Assembly: GCA_036405135.1 (NCBI GenBank)
Contig: DASWYF010000015.1
Span: forward strand, 1 to 51,834
Length of the DNA stretch: 51,834 nt
Reading direction: 5' to 3'
Source: Verrucomicrobiia bacterium
GTDB lineage: Bacteria; Verrucomicrobiota; Verrucomicrobiia; Limisphaerales; JAEYXS01
Of the stretch, positions 1-9,240 are shown piece by piece (positions within the stretch are counted from its first letter, which is position 1; each line of letters begins with the position of its first letter). Made by a program: the position numbers and the translations under genes. The notes beneath the pieces were generated by a model that saw only the letters and a program-made list of their open reading frames with translations, was not told the DNA's origin and ran no database searches.

Positions 1-2
1 GC

Positions 3-107
3 GTCTTCAGCGCCACCCGCCGCAAAGCGCGTGGTTACCGCTCCTCCACCTACCTCATCACCATGCTCTACTTCCTCGCAGGCAAACTCCGCCTGCCCCA
101 GCACTGA
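3..107 (+). CDS. Transposase, C-terminal fragment cut by window edge
   Basis: Only the last 34 codons are present, read in the third frame from the window edge to a TGA. The peptide contains ATRRKARGYRSSTYLITMLY and ends AGKLRLPQH, which resembles the end of DDE transposases of the ISL3 type (basic stretch, then an aromatic helix). Family assignment rests on that short tail only. No inverted repeat matching the one at the right edge of the window was seen downstream of the stop, so this may be a remnant or an element whose end I cannot recognise. Confidence 0.55.
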   Translation, partial: VFSATRRKARGYRSSTYLITMLYFLAGKLRLPQH

Positions 108-184
108 ACCCATTCCACTGAAAACAGCGAAGAACCGAAAAATCTCGCGGTTAGGAGGTGCTAGGGCGATTCTTGGAGTAACGC

Positions 185-739
185 GTGAAAAGACTTTGGA
201 CATTTTTGATGGTGGGCGGCTTGCTTTTGGCCTCGAGTGGTTGTGCGGGTAAGATGGCAAAACGAGCGGCGGCGATGGTGCCGATGACGGAAGATCGAGT
301 CTTTCCGGCGAAGCCGAAGTTCACGGTGTCCCCGGAAGTGGTGTCGGCGGATGCGGGGATCGATTTTGAGGCGGTTTATTATCGGGAGCATAAGGTGGAT
401 CGCGGGGTGACGAGTGATCGGGGGAGTTATTTTCGCTTTTGGCCGGATGGGCGGGTGATGTTCCGCTTGTTGGGACGTAAGCCGATGGCGGCGTCGGAGC
501 CGGATCAGTTCGATGGGGTGTGGCTAGGGTATTATCAGGTGAAGGAGGGAAAACTCGCGATGGAGTTCTTTGCACCGGTGGAGGAGAAGTATGGCTGGGA
601 TTATTGGAAGATCGAGGCGGTGGTGCAGGCGGGTGAGATACGGTCGGTGAGCGAGGAGAAAAATCGGAAGAAGGTGGTGGTGGAGAGGGTGTATACTAAA
701 GAGGTGGTGAAGGGAATGAAACGTGGGGCGGATTGGTAG
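185..739 (+). CDS. Small lipoprotein of unknown function
   Basis: Starts at GTG with TTGGAG about 7 bases upstream. The 184-residue product has a lipoprotein signal: MKR, a hydrophobic stretch, then LLASSGC with the cysteine near residue 20, so it is likely exported and lipidated. The mature part is rich in charged and aromatic residues (YYREHKVDRGVTSDRGSYFRF) and has no family I can name. A single globular domain is likely. Confident as a gene, function unknown. Confidence 0.7.
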   Translation: MKRLWTFLMVGGLLLASSGCAGKMAKRAAAMVPMTEDRVFPAKPKFTVSPEVVSADAGIDFEAVYYREHKVDRGVTSDRGSYFRFWPDGRVMFRLLGRKPMAASEPDQFDGVWLGYYQVKEGKLAMEFFAPVEEKYGWDYWKIEAVVQAGEIRSVSEEKNRKKVVVERVYTKEVVKGMKRGADW

Positions 740-1284
740 GATTTCTAGGGAGAATTATTAGCCACGGATGGAACGGATCACACGGATGGGGGGAATTTAA
801 GAAAGGGGAAACATCGAGAGAAGGGGGAAATGCAAAATTCTCGGGTTAGAGGTGATTTTGTCTCCATGTAGCTCATATAGCGCATGGAGGGTTCGCGGTT
901 GGAGGGAAATCAGGGCAAAGTGGAGGTGCATGAAAGAGATTTTGCGTGAACGTAATGGAACCTAGTGGAACGCATAGTTAGCGGGAGTGAAGCGGAGGAG
1001 CTACGGTGATGGCATGATGAATCGTGAATTTTGTGTAGTTGTACGAGTTATAGCGAGCGTAGTGGTGGCGGGGTGTTTTGAAAGATGGCAGGATGTAGGC
1101 GGATGAAGAGCGGAAGTGGACGGGGGATTGGGCGGGAGATGGTATGGCCACCATGGTTTGGTAGGGCGGTTGCGAAAAGAGTTTGGGACCGGGTGGAACC
1201 GGTCCTTACCTTGGTTTCGAGGACGAAGGACGATTACGATGGGGAACGCTAGGCTTGCGGAGGGTTTGGGGAATAGGTTCTGAT
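740..1284 (+). other. Long intergenic region with a hairpin and a shared repeat
   Basis: No convincing gene. Near its right end lies a perfect 7-bp hairpin (GGACCGG at 1186-1192, CCGGTCC at 1199-1205) followed by a stretch whose 16 bases at 1218-1233 (CGAGGACGAAGGACGA) recur at 22460-22475 upstream of prfC. An in-frame extension of the helicase from 1183 would translate this repeat, so I treat it as non-coding leader. Confidence 0.6.
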
Positions 1285-4200
1285 ATGGGGACTAACGAAA
1301 ATAGCATGATACTGCGCACGATGTTGCAGCGGCTCTACGCGAGCCTGATCGCCGGTCCGGGGTTGAACGCGAAGCCGCATAACAGTCGGCAACGGGTGGA
1401 TCTGCTGGAGTTGCGGCATTTGCAAGGGACGGAACCGGCGACAGTGCTGGGACGTTTGATCGAAGGGAAGGTGGAGTTTCCGGCGAAGGTGGCGGAGTTT
1501 AGCTGGCCGAGTTATCCGGAGAGCGAGTGGTCGGAGGAGCAACGCAATGCGCGGACTTCGGCGGACAAGCAAGGGAAAGTGTTGGGGAAGCTGCGGGACA
1601 TCGCGGAGGATTCCATGGAGTACTACAATGATCATGGTGAGCAGGCGTTGTTCGTAGGGTTTCCGCTTTTGTCCATTCCGGTAACGCAGGATCGGCAGGG
1701 ATTTAAGTCTTCGCGGATTCTGGCGCCAATCGCGTTTGTGCCGGTGACTTTGAATGTGCGGCGGGGATTGAATCCGGGCGTGACGCTGGAAGTGACGGGT
1801 GAGGGTGCGGACCTGGTGATGCCGAATCCGGGGTTGCTGGCGTGGATCGAGCAGCAGACGGGGCAATCGACGGAAGCGCTGTTCGCAGATGAGGAGGGGA
1901 AGAATCCGTGGCGGGAGATCGCGGAGACTATTGCGCTGGCGGCGAAGGCGGCGGGGATCGAGAACGTGCCAGTATTTGACGAGAACACGGTTTTGCAAAC
2001 GGTGCCGAGGACGGATGCCTTGCCGACGAAGGCGGAGATTTTGCCGTGTGCGATCTTGGGTTTGTTTCCGCTCGTGAATCCGGGATTGCTGCGGGATACG
2101 AAGTGGATGCAGGAGCAGGAGCCGAAGCTGGTGAATCCGGTGCAGGCGTTTCTCTCGCCAAAGGCGCTGGAAGAAGCGGAGGCGAATCAATTGCCCGAAG
2201 CGAAGGAGTGGGATCACGAGGCGAACACTGGCGCGAAGGCGAAGCGAGATTTTAGCGAAGAGCTTTTAGTCACGCATGCGGATCCTTGCCAGGCGGAGGC
2301 AGTGGCGCATGCGCGGCGTAGTGCGGCGCTCGTCATCCATGGACCGCCGGGAACGGGGAAGAGCCAGACGATCGCGAATATCATTGGTGACCATTTGGCG
2401 CGGGGTGAGCGGGTTTTGTTCGTATGTGACAAGCGCACGGCGCTGGATGTGGTGAAGTATCGGTTGGAGAGCATGGGGTTGGGCGGGTTCTGCGGGGTGA
2501 TCCATGATCCGCAGAAGGATCGCACGCAGCTCTACATGCACGTGCGGGAGAAGTTGGAGGAATTAGCACAAGCGGCGGAGCTGGCTGATCCGGCGAAGAA
2601 GCTTAATCAGACGAATTCGCGGTTGAACGATTTGCATGCGGAGTTGCGTGGATATTTTGATCGGTTGCACGGCTGCGGTGCGGAGGGGGAATCTTTTCAT
2701 CAATTGGTGGGTGAATGGTGGCTGGCGCGGGAGAAGGGCGGGGTAGATCTGCCGGAAGTGGAAGGATTATCAACCGATGATCTGGTGACGCATCGGACGG
2801 ATGCGGAGGAGATTTTGAAGCGGGCGATCGTGGCGCGGTGGCCGGAGAGTCCGTATCGGGGGCGGTTGGGGATGACGTTGAGCGAATGGCTGGCGAGTCG
2901 GCCAGCGGAGATCAAGGGAAAGCTGGAGAAGGCGGTGGGGGCGGCGAAGGGAGTGGATGAGACGTTACCTGGCGGGGAAGGTGCGATTGCGGGTGATTTG
3001 GAACAGCCTGTGACTGGTGGGAGCGCCCTTACTGACGGCAAGATGCCGGCAGCACGTTGGTTGGTAGCTTTAGAGCCGAGTTTTGCGGCGCGGGAGCAGG
3101 CGGAGGCGAGGAATGTGTTGGCGGATTTGCTGGATGCGGTGGTGAAACGCGGGTTGCCGGAGGTGGCGTTAAAGCTGGCGGCGAGCACGCAATGGCAGCG
3201 GTTTGAGGAAGAGATTTCCGGGATGGCGAAGGAGGCGGAGCGATTGGGGCATCCGCTGGAACGGGAGCTGTATCTGCAAGTGAAGGGCGCAGTGCCGTCA
3301 CTGGGCGAAGTGGGCAGGCGATTGCTGGCGCTGGATAACTGGGCGCCGATTGCGGGGAGTTGGACGCGGTTCTTTGCGTTCGCGAAAAAGAAGGAAGCGT
3401 CGTTGTCGTTGACGCCCTTGGCCTTGCCGTTGACGCCGGAAGCGACGGAGCGGGCGCGGAAGTTTTATCTCGGACTCAAGGCGAGGTATCTATGGAGTGA
3501 TTTGCAGGACCGGTTGTTGGGCAAAGAGGCACCGACATTGCCGACGGATGAGGAATTGTTGACGTTCCGCGATGGGTTGCCAGAGGTGATCACGGTGCTG
3601 AAAACGATCAAGCAACCGGTGTATGCATTGGTGCAAGGGACGGTGCTGGCGACGCTGCAAGACCTGAACGGCAAGGGGACGGCGTGTGTGGCGATGTTGC
3701 GGCAATCGGCGAAGCGGGCGGATGCGATTCATGGGCTGGAGGTGGCGCTCATGGAGACGGGGGTGTTTACAGGTTTGCGTGGGCGGGTGCCTGGCGGAGA
3801 GGGGGAGGGTAATGGTAATTTGGGTAGTGGTGTGACTGGTGGGAGCGCCCTTACTGCCGGCAAGATGCCGGCAGCACATTGGGGGGCGGCGATCGGGGAG
3901 CTTTCGGGTGAGTGGCGGAAAAATAAAGCGGCGACAGAGATTTGTGAGCGTTTCGTGGAGTTCTTTGACACGTTGGAGGAAGCGATTCGTTTGACGGATC
4001 GGCACAAGACACTCTCTGCGCCGATGCAAGAAGCGGTGAGCATTACGGCGGTGCAGGGGATGCCGTGGGAGACGGCGGAACCGGCGTTGAAGGCGGCGGT
4101 GCTTTCGCGCGAGATACGGAAGCGGTTGCGCGAGGATGAGGCGCTGGCGCGGATTGATACGAAGCGCGTGGAGGCGGCCTTCGCGGAATTGTTGGAGCGC

Positions 4201-5859
4201 ACGGAAGAGAAGAAGCAGGTGGTGCGGGCGAGTGTGTTGCATCGCTGGCAGAAGGTGTGGCGCGAACGGTTGCTGGCCTCGACGGGATCGCGGTTGAATA
4301 CGTTGGGGGCGTCATTGCGGCAACGGCTCTTCGTGCGTGGTGAGCGGGCGATGAAATTGAGGCAGATGATCGCGTCGGGTGCAGGCACAGAAGGTGGCGA
4401 TCCGTTGTTCGACCTGTGCCCGGTGTGGATGGCGAGTCCGGCGACGGTGGCGCAAATCTTCCCGCGGGAAGCGTTGTTCGATGTGGTGATGTTTGATGAG
4501 GCGAGCCAGTGCCGCTTGGAGGAGGCGTTGCCGGTGTTGTTGCGCGGCAAGCGAGTGGTGATCGCGGGTGATCCGAAGCAGTTGCCGCCGACACGATTCT
4601 TTGAGCAGGCCTTGGCGGATAGCGAGGACACGGCGGCGGAGACGGCGGAAGAGGTTTTTGTGCAGCAGCAATCAGAGGCGGAAGACCTGCTGACGGCGGC
4701 GCTGAACCTGAATGTGCAGGAGGCGTTTCTGGATGTGCATTACCGGTCGCGGAATGAGGCGCTCATCGGGTTCTCGAACGAATCGTTTTATGCGAAGCGG
4801 TTGCAGCCGATTCCGGGGCATCCGCAGAACCGGGCGTTGTCCGCACCGATACGCTTGGTGCGCGTGGATGGACTCTACAAAGATCGTGGGAATGAAGCGG
4901 AGGCGAAGGCCGCGGCGGAGTTGGTGGTGGAATTGCTGGATGACAAGAATCCGCCGTCGATCGGCGTGGCGTGCTTCAATCTGAATCAGCGCGATCTGAT
5001 TCTCGAAGCGTTGGATGAGAAAGCGGCGACGGATGCGAGATTCGCGCAGCGATTGGAGGCAGCGAAGAAACGGCGCGGGAATGATTCCTTCGAGGGATTG
5101 TTCGTGAAGAATCTGGAGAATGTGCAGGGTGATGAGCGGGATCATATGATCATCTGCACGACGTTCGGCTTGGATGCGAACGGGAAGTTCCGGCGAAATT
5201 TCGGAGCGTTATCGCGCAGCGGTGGTGAGCGGCGACTCAATGTGTTGGTGACGAGGGCGCGGGCGGCGATCCATATTCTGACCTCGATACCGCGGGCGGA
5301 GTATATCAGCCCGGAGCAATTGGAGGCGGGGCAGCGTCCGACGGGGCGGCATTTTCTCTACGATTACTTACGCTATGCGGAAGGCGTGGGCGCGACGTTT
5401 GAGCGTTGGCAAAACGAGATGGAGCAGGCACGCGGCAAAGCGCTGGTGCAATGCGTGCCGAATGAGACGACGCGGCCATCGACCTTAGTAGAGGCCGTGG
5501 GCGGGACGTTGCACGCGGAGCATGAGGTGGGTTCGACGTTGTATTGGGGCAATGACGGGTTCTGCGTGGATGTTGCGTTGACGCATCCGGAATTGGGCGC
5601 GGATGTGACGCTGGGGGTGTTGGCGGATTTCACGCGTTACCAGAAGACACCGGACCCGATCTCGTGGGAGCAGTTCCGCAGCATGGTGCTGAGTTCGCAA
5701 GGGTGGAAGCTGCATCGGTTGTGGAGTCCGGCGTTGTTCCGGGATGGAGAAGGGCAGTTAGGGCAGGTGGTGGAGAAGCATTTGGAAGTGGCTGGCGGAA
5801 TAACCAATGACGAAACCAAATCCCGACCCGACGGCACGGGAGCTATGACTAAGGAGTGA
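1285..5859 (+). CDS. Superfamily I helicase with C-terminal REase-like nuclease domain
   Basis: A 1,524-residue protein of the COG1112 (DNA2/NAM7-like) helicase group. The P-loop GPPGTGKSQT lies near residue 353, motif II FDEASQ with D1071/E1072, then AGDPKQLPP, and C-terminal helicase motifs around NVQGDERDHMII and NVLVTRARAAIHIL. About 700 residues, partly charged and helical, separate motif I from motif II. The C terminus (FCVDVAL with D1429, then QGWKLHRLWS) fits the REase_MTES_1575 restriction-endonuclease-like domain. A helicase fused to a nuclease suggests nucleic-acid processing in repair or defence; this is inference. ATG 1285 is chosen over the open frame from 1183 because the upstream part is repeat DNA. 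Residues about 562-592 and 836-866 are repeat-derived inserts. Confidence 0.85.
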   Translation: MGTNENSMILRTMLQRLYASLIAGPGLNAKPHNSRQRVDLLELRHLQGTEPATVLGRLIEGKVEFPAKVAEFSWPSYPESEWSEEQRNARTSADKQGKVLGKLRDIAEDSMEYYNDHGEQALFVGFPLLSIPVTQDRQGFKSSRILAPIAFVPVTLNVRRGLNPGVTLEVTGEGADLVMPNPGLLAWIEQQTGQSTEALFADEEGKNPWREIAETIALAAKAAGIENVPVFDENTVLQTVPRTDALPTKAEILPCAILGLFPLVNPGLLRDTKWMQEQEPKLVNPVQAFLSPKALEEAEANQLPEAKEWDHEANTGAKAKRDFSEELLVTHADPCQAEAVAHARRSAALVIHGPPGTGKSQTIANIIGDHLARGERVLFVCDKRTALDVVKYRLESMGLGGFCGVIHDPQKDRTQLYMHVREKLEELAQAAELADPAKKLNQTNSRLNDLHAELRGYFDRLHGCGAEGESFHQLVGEWWLAREKGGVDLPEVEGLSTDDLVTHRTDAEEILKRAIVARWPESPYRGRLGMTLSEWLASRPAEIKGKLEKAVGAAKGVDETLPGGEGAIAGDLEQPVTGGSALTDGKMPAARWLVALEPSFAAREQAEARNVLADLLDAVVKRGLPEVALKLAASTQWQRFEEEISGMAKEAERLGHPLERELYLQVKGAVPSLGEVGRRLLALDNWAPIAGSWTRFFAFAKKKEASLSLTPLALPLTPEATERARKFYLGLKARYLWSDLQDRLLGKEAPTLPTDEELLTFRDGLPEVITVLKTIKQPVYALVQGTVLATLQDLNGKGTACVAMLRQSAKRADAIHGLEVALMETGVFTGLRGRVPGGEGEGNGNLGSGVTGGSALTAGKMPAAHWGAAIGELSGEWRKNKAATEICERFVEFFDTLEEAIRLTDRHKTLSAPMQEAVSITAVQGMPWETAEPALKAAVLSREIRKRLREDEALARIDTKRVEAAFAELLERTEEKKQVVRASVLHRWQKVWRERLLASTGSRLNTLGASLRQRLFVRGERAMKLRQMIASGAGTEGGDPLFDLCPVWMASPATVAQIFPREALFDVVMFDEASQCRLEEALPVLLRGKRVVIAGDPKQLPPTRFFEQALADSEDTAAETAEEVFVQQQSEAEDLLTAALNLNVQEAFLDVHYRSRNEALIGFSNESFYAKRLQPIPGHPQNRALSAPIRLVRVDGLYKDRGNEAEAKAAAELVVELLDDKNPPSIGVACFNLNQRDLILEALDEKAATDARFAQRLEAAKKRRGNDSFEGLFVKNLENVQGDERDHMIICTTFGLDANGKFRRNFGALSRSGGERRLNVLVTRARAAIHILTSIPRAEYISPEQLEAGQRPTGRHFLYDYLRYAEGVGATFERWQNEMEQARGKALVQCVPNETTRPSTLVEAVGGTLHAEHEVGSTLYWGNDGFCVDVALTHPELGADVTLGVLADFTRYQKTPDPISWEQFRSMVLSSQGWKLHRLWSPALFRDGEGQLGQVVEKHLEVAGGITNDETKSRPDGTGAMTKE
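2968..3060 (+). repeat. In-frame 93-bp repeat, copy 1, inside the helicase gene
   Basis: The right 52 bases (3009-3060) match 3831-3882 with only two differences. The left 41 bases are more diverged but begin with the same CCTGGCGG. The unit is 93 bp, exactly 31 codons, and adds a Gly/Ala-rich insert containing VTGGSALTDGKMPAA. Its core can fold as a small hairpin around CGGCA-AGA-TGCCG. Confidence 0.85.
3790..3882 (+). repeat. In-frame 93-bp repeat, copy 2, inside the helicase gene
   Basis: Same length and reading frame as the copy 822 bp upstream. It encodes VTGGSALTAGKMPAA, and its core contains the palindrome GCCGGC-AAGAT-GCCGGC. The left part is low-complexity (GGEGEGNGNLG). The two copies lie in the long region between helicase motifs I and II, where an insert would probably be tolerated. 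Confidence 0.85.
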
Positions 5860-5892
5860 GCCTGATCGCTGTATGATTAAAAAGTTTAAATT

Positions 5893-6126
5893 GTGGAATG
5901 GCGCATTTTGATGATTCAACGCATTGAACAATCAAACGACGAATCGGAGGACGCAACGCTTGCCACTGCGGAAAACGCAGATGCTTTTAATACCTGGCGG
6001 TCATTCCTTGAGGCCACCACTGTTTGTGAGAGTGAAGATGGGCACCAGCCAGACGGTTTGAAAACAGCAGATTTTGTCTTGGTAGGGTTGAAAAACGGGT
6101 TTACTGTCCAACTAATATATTCATGA
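5893..6126 (+). CDS. Possible small protein upstream of the response regulator
   Basis: A 77-codon open frame from GTG (or 71 codons from ATG 5911) whose stop overlaps the next start as ATGA. This suggests translational coupling. The peptide is acidic at the start (NDESEDATLATAENADAF) and ends hydrophobic (VLVGLKNGFTVQLIYS). No ribosome binding site is evident and no family is recognised. It may equally be non-coding leader. Confidence 0.3.
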   Translation: MEWRILMIQRIEQSNDESEDATLATAENADAFNTWRSFLEATTVCESEDGHQPDGLKTADFVLVGLKNGFTVQLIYS

Positions 6127-7700
6127 GCGAGGCTCAAGCCAGCATCGAGCAGCGACCGACAACTGCGACTACGCGCACTCCCTTGCGCGTGCTGGTGGTG
6201 GAGGATTCAGAATTCGACGCCCGTATCCTGGTGAATGTGCTGCGACAGGGCGGCTACGAGCCCAAGTGGCAACGGGTGGAGACGGCTCCGCAGATGGAGA
6301 CGGCGCTCCGGGAGAAGCAATGGGAGGTCGTGCTGGCGGATTATAATCTCCCGGAATTCAGCGCGCCGGAGGCTCTCAAACTTCTTCAAGACAGCGGCAT
6401 TGATCTGCCGTTCATCATCATCTCCGGCGGCATCGGTGAGGACATCGCGGTGGCGGCGATGAAGGCGGGGGCGCATGATTATTTCATGAAGGGCCAGCTC
6501 GCGCGTTTGGTCGCGGCGGTGGAGCGGGAGCTGCGCGAGGCATCTACGCGCATGGCGCGTCGGCAAGCGGAAGAATCGGTACGTGAGAGCGAGGTGCGGT
6601 ATCGCCTGCTGTGGGAGACGGCACCGGATGCGGTGTTGCTGATGGATACGGACAGTGTGATCCATTTCGCGAACCCGGCGGTGGAGGTGATCTTTGGTTA
6701 CAAGCCAGATGAGCTAGTTAATAAGAATCTGACGGTGTTGCTGCCGGACAAGCCGTTGAAGACGATTGATCCGGCCTTGGTGCAATCGCTGCACTCAGGT
6801 GTGACGAATTCGCGATTGCATATGTTGGAGACGGTGGGCCAACGGAAAGATGGACGGGATACTCTGCTGGAAATCGTGTTCAATGACATGGAGCTGCAAG
6901 GCAAACGATGGTTCGTGGCGTTCATCCGCGATATCACGGAGCGTAAGAAAGCAGAGAAGGAGTTGCGCGAGAACCAGGAGCAGTTCCGCGTGGCGCGGGA
7001 AATTCAAGAGAGGTTGTTTCCGAAGGAATCACCGAAGCTGGGGGATTTCGATATCGCCGGTTCATCGCATCCGGCAGAAGCGGCGGGTGGAGATTATTTC
7101 GATTACCTGCCCATGTTGCATAATCGCGTGGGCGTGGCGATCGGTGATGTGACGGGGCATGGCATAGGCCCGGCGTTGCTGATGGCGGAGACGCGGGCGT
7201 ATCTGCGGATACTGGCGCGAAATCGTGATGATGTGGGGGAGATTTTGACGCGGGCGAATCGCGTGCTGGCGGAAGATGTGGGCAGCGAACGCTTCGTGAC
7301 GATGTTACTGGTGCAGATTGATCCGACGACGCGAAGCATCGTGTATGCGAGTGCGGGGCACTCGACGGGTTATGTGCTGAACTCGCAAGGGCAGGTGCGG
7401 TCGGAGTTGAAACGCACGGGCAAGCCACTGGGCATCAAATACGATACTGAATACAAGTCAGCCTCGCCACTGATCCTGACACCGGGAGAGATCGTGCTGT
7501 TGCTGACGGATGGCATCGAAGAGGCGATGAATGCGGATGATGAATTTTTCGGTTCGGAGAACATGCTGAAAGTGGTGCAAGAGAACCGTCACAAATCTTC
7601 CCGGGAAATTGTGGAGGCGCTGTATGTGGCGGTGAAGGCATTCAGTGGGGATGGAGAGCAGGCGGATGATTTCACAGCGGTGGTGCTGAAGGTGAAGTAA
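6123..7700 (+). CDS. Response regulator: receiver, PAS and SpoIIE-type serine phosphatase
   Basis: A 525-residue cytoplasmic signalling protein. Receiver domain at about 20-135 has the acidic pair E27/D28, phospho-acceptor D73 (LADYNLP), S101 and K123. A PAS domain spans about 155-275 (ETAPDAVLLMD), followed by a short coiled linker, then a PP2C/RsbU-like phosphatase at about 290-525 with AAGGDYFDY and GDVTGHGIGPALLM holding the metal-binding aspartates. Such proteins usually dephosphorylate an anti-sigma-factor antagonist when the receiver or PAS is triggered. No histidine kinase, anti-sigma or antagonist gene is nearby, so the partner is elsewhere. All key residues are intact. Confidence 0.92.
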   Translation: MSEAQASIEQRPTTATTRTPLRVLVVEDSEFDARILVNVLRQGGYEPKWQRVETAPQMETALREKQWEVVLADYNLPEFSAPEALKLLQDSGIDLPFIIISGGIGEDIAVAAMKAGAHDYFMKGQLARLVAAVERELREASTRMARRQAEESVRESEVRYRLLWETAPDAVLLMDTDSVIHFANPAVEVIFGYKPDELVNKNLTVLLPDKPLKTIDPALVQSLHSGVTNSRLHMLETVGQRKDGRDTLLEIVFNDMELQGKRWFVAFIRDITERKKAEKELRENQEQFRVAREIQERLFPKESPKLGDFDIAGSSHPAEAAGGDYFDYLPMLHNRVGVAIGDVTGHGIGPALLMAETRAYLRILARNRDDVGEILTRANRVLAEDVGSERFVTMLLVQIDPTTRSIVYASAGHSTGYVLNSQGQVRSELKRTGKPLGIKYDTEYKSASPLILTPGEIVLLLTDGIEEAMNADDEFFGSENMLKVVQENRHKSSREIVEALYVAVKAFSGDGEQADDFTAVVLKVK

Positions 7701-7714
7701 GAGATAGGGAGCCT

Positions 7715-7741
7715 AGACAGGCGATCGCCCCTGTCCCACTA
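7715..7741 (+). repeat. Dispersed palindromic repeat (GACAGGCG...CCTGTCCCACTA type)
   Basis: A short sequence with ACAGGCGATCGCCCCTGT, nearly palindromic, just after the response-regulator stop. It closely resembles 22384-22413 upstream of prfC (GGACAGGCGGTGGCGCCC then GTCCCACTATG). Both are intergenic. It could also act as a weak transcription stop. Confidence 0.6.
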
Positions 7742-7830
7742 CGACTGTGCGGCTAGCTGCTTCGGTGGTTTAAATTCAACTCGGAGAAAAACACACTTGT
7801 TGGATGGGCGTATCAGGGCAATGTTGCGGC

Positions 7831-8598
7831 ATGCGTGAAGGCAAGATCACGGTGGATGTTATCCGGGGCATGAAGGGCAAGCAGCGGCTCGCTTCACTCA
7901 CGGCGTATGATTATCCGATGGCGCGGTTGTTGGATGATGCGGGCATTCCGTTGCTGCTGGTGGGCGATTCGTTAGGTATGGTAGTACTGGGGTATCCGGA
8001 CACCACACATGTGACGATGGCGGAGATCGAGCATCACGTGCGCGCCGTGGCGAGGGCGAATCCGAAGGCGATGATCGTGGGCGATCTGCCGTACCATAGT
8101 TACGTGACGCCGCAATGCGCGGTGGCGAATGCGCAACGTCTCGTGGATGCGGGTGCGGATGCGGTGAAGGCAGAAGGTGGTCGGGAGATTTTACCGCAGA
8201 TCATGGCGATCAAGGAAGCGGGCATACCGTTCATGGGGCATCTAGGCATGTTGCCGCAGCACATTCTCGAAGAGGGAAAGTATCGTATCAAGGGCAAGGA
8301 TGAAGAGGGACGTGTAAAGCTGATCGATGATGCGATTGCGCTGCATGAAGCGGATGTGTTTGCCGTAGTGCTGGAATTAGTCACACCCCCGGTCGCGAAA
8401 GAGATGACGGAAAAGTTTCCGTTTGTCACCATCGGCATCGGTTCAGGGACGGATTGTGATGGGCAGATATTGGTGACGCATGATTTGATCGGGATGTTCC
8501 CGTGGTTCACGCCGAAGTTTGTGAAACCGACGCGGCAGTGCGGATTGGAGATAAAATCAGCGGTGGAAGAGTGGAAACGTGGGGTGGAAAATGTCTGA
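7831..8598 (+). CDS. panB: 3-methyl-2-oxobutanoate hydroxymethyltransferase
   Basis: First committed enzyme of pantothenate (coenzyme A) synthesis: transfers a hydroxymethyl group from methylenetetrahydrofolate to alpha-ketoisovalerate. The 255-residue protein has the family signatures [26 protein letters not shown] (metal-binding Asp), VGDLPYHSY, the substrate region GHLGMLPQ, and [15 protein letters not shown] near the end. The start [16 protein letters not shown] matches typical PanB N termini; an in-frame ATG at 7804 adds nine atypical residues. It overlaps moaC by 8 bases, so the two are probably co-transcribed, although their pathways are unrelated. Confidence 0.95.
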   Translation: MREGKITVDVIRGMKGKQRLASLTAYDYPMARLLDDAGIPLLLVGDSLGMVVLGYPDTTHVTMAEIEHHVRAVARANPKAMIVGDLPYHSYVTPQCAVANAQRLVDAGADAVKAEGGREILPQIMAIKEAGIPFMGHLGMLPQHILEEGKYRIKGKDEEGRVKLIDDAIALHEADVFAVVLELVTPPVAKEMTEKFPFVTIGIGSGTDCDGQILVTHDLIGMFPWFTPKFVKPTRQCGLEIKSAVEEWKRGVENV

Positions 8599-9067
8599 CA
8601 AGCTGACACATATCGATGAACAGGGAAAGGCATCCATGGTGGATGTCTCGGCGAAGCCGGTGCAATTGCGCGAAGCGGTGGCACGAGGGGAGATTCTTGT
8701 ATTGCCGAATACACTGAAACTTATCCGCGAGAATGCGGTGGCCAAGGGGGATGTGTTTTCGGTGGCGCGAATTGCAGGTATCATGGCGGCGAAGCGGACG
8801 GGGGAATTGATTCCGCTGTGTCATCCGCTGCCGATCACGCATTGCGAGGTGAAGTTCGAGATCCCAGAGACGAATGATCGGGTGGTGATCACGGCATCGG
8901 CGAAGATCGCGGCGCAGACGGGCATCGAGATGGAGGCTTTGACGGCAGTGAGCGTGGCGGCACTGACGATCTACGACATGTGTAAGGCGGTGGACAAGAC
9001 GATGGTGATCACGGAGGTGCAGTTGGTTTCGAAGACGAAGAGGGATATTGAGCCGTTAAAAGGTTGA
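8591..9067 (+). CDS. moaC: Cyclic pyranopterin monophosphate synthase
   Basis: Acts with MoaA to turn GTP into cyclic pyranopterin monophosphate, the first stage of molybdenum cofactor synthesis. The 158-residue length is close to the usual 160. Signatures include [36 protein letters not shown], and [19 protein letters not shown] followed by MCKAVDK with the conserved Asp and Lys. The start overlaps the end of panB. The purine-rich GTGGGGTGGAAA before ATG 8591 serves as the ribosome binding site; a GTG 12 bases upstream is possible. moaA, moaE and moeA are not in the window. Confidence 0.95.
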   Translation: MSDKLTHIDEQGKASMVDVSAKPVQLREAVARGEILVLPNTLKLIRENAVAKGDVFSVARIAGIMAAKRTGELIPLCHPLPITHCEVKFEIPETNDRVVITASAKIAAQTGIEMEALTAVSVAALTIYDMCKAVDKTMVITEVQLVSKTKRDIEPLKG

Positions 9068-9146
9068 ATCGTTGAATGGTGAAGAGTGAAACGGTTTGAC
9101 TCTGTCTTCTGGCGCATTGTTAATCATCTCTGACTTGAACGTTGAA

Positions 9147-9172
9147 GCGGCATGAATGCCGCGCTCCTTTTT
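9147..9172 (+). repeat. Hairpin repeat after moaC, terminator-like
   Basis: A perfect 7-bp stem GCGGCAT-GA-ATGCCGC followed by GCTCC and five T. The arrangement is compatible with a rho-independent terminator for panB-moaC. The 2-base loop is tight, so one or two stem pairs may open. The flanking words resemble the other small hairpin repeats in the window. Confidence 0.55.
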
Positions 9173-9240
9173 AGAGGGCGCCTTAATGCCACGATTCATC
9201 TATTTAACTTTTTAACGAATAGCGAACCACGAATTCCTCC

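Noticed and set aside
1183..1284. N-terminal extension of the helicase from 1183
   Set aside because: The sequence is a hairpin plus a repeat word shared with the prfC leader. Gly/Arg-rich and unlike the following domain.
1249..2217. Long open antisense frame opposite the helicase gene
   Set aside because: It is Arg/His/Leu-rich nonsense produced by the GC-rich codon use of the true gene. The same applies to antisense frames at 13828-14616, 22747-23541 and 35956-36759.
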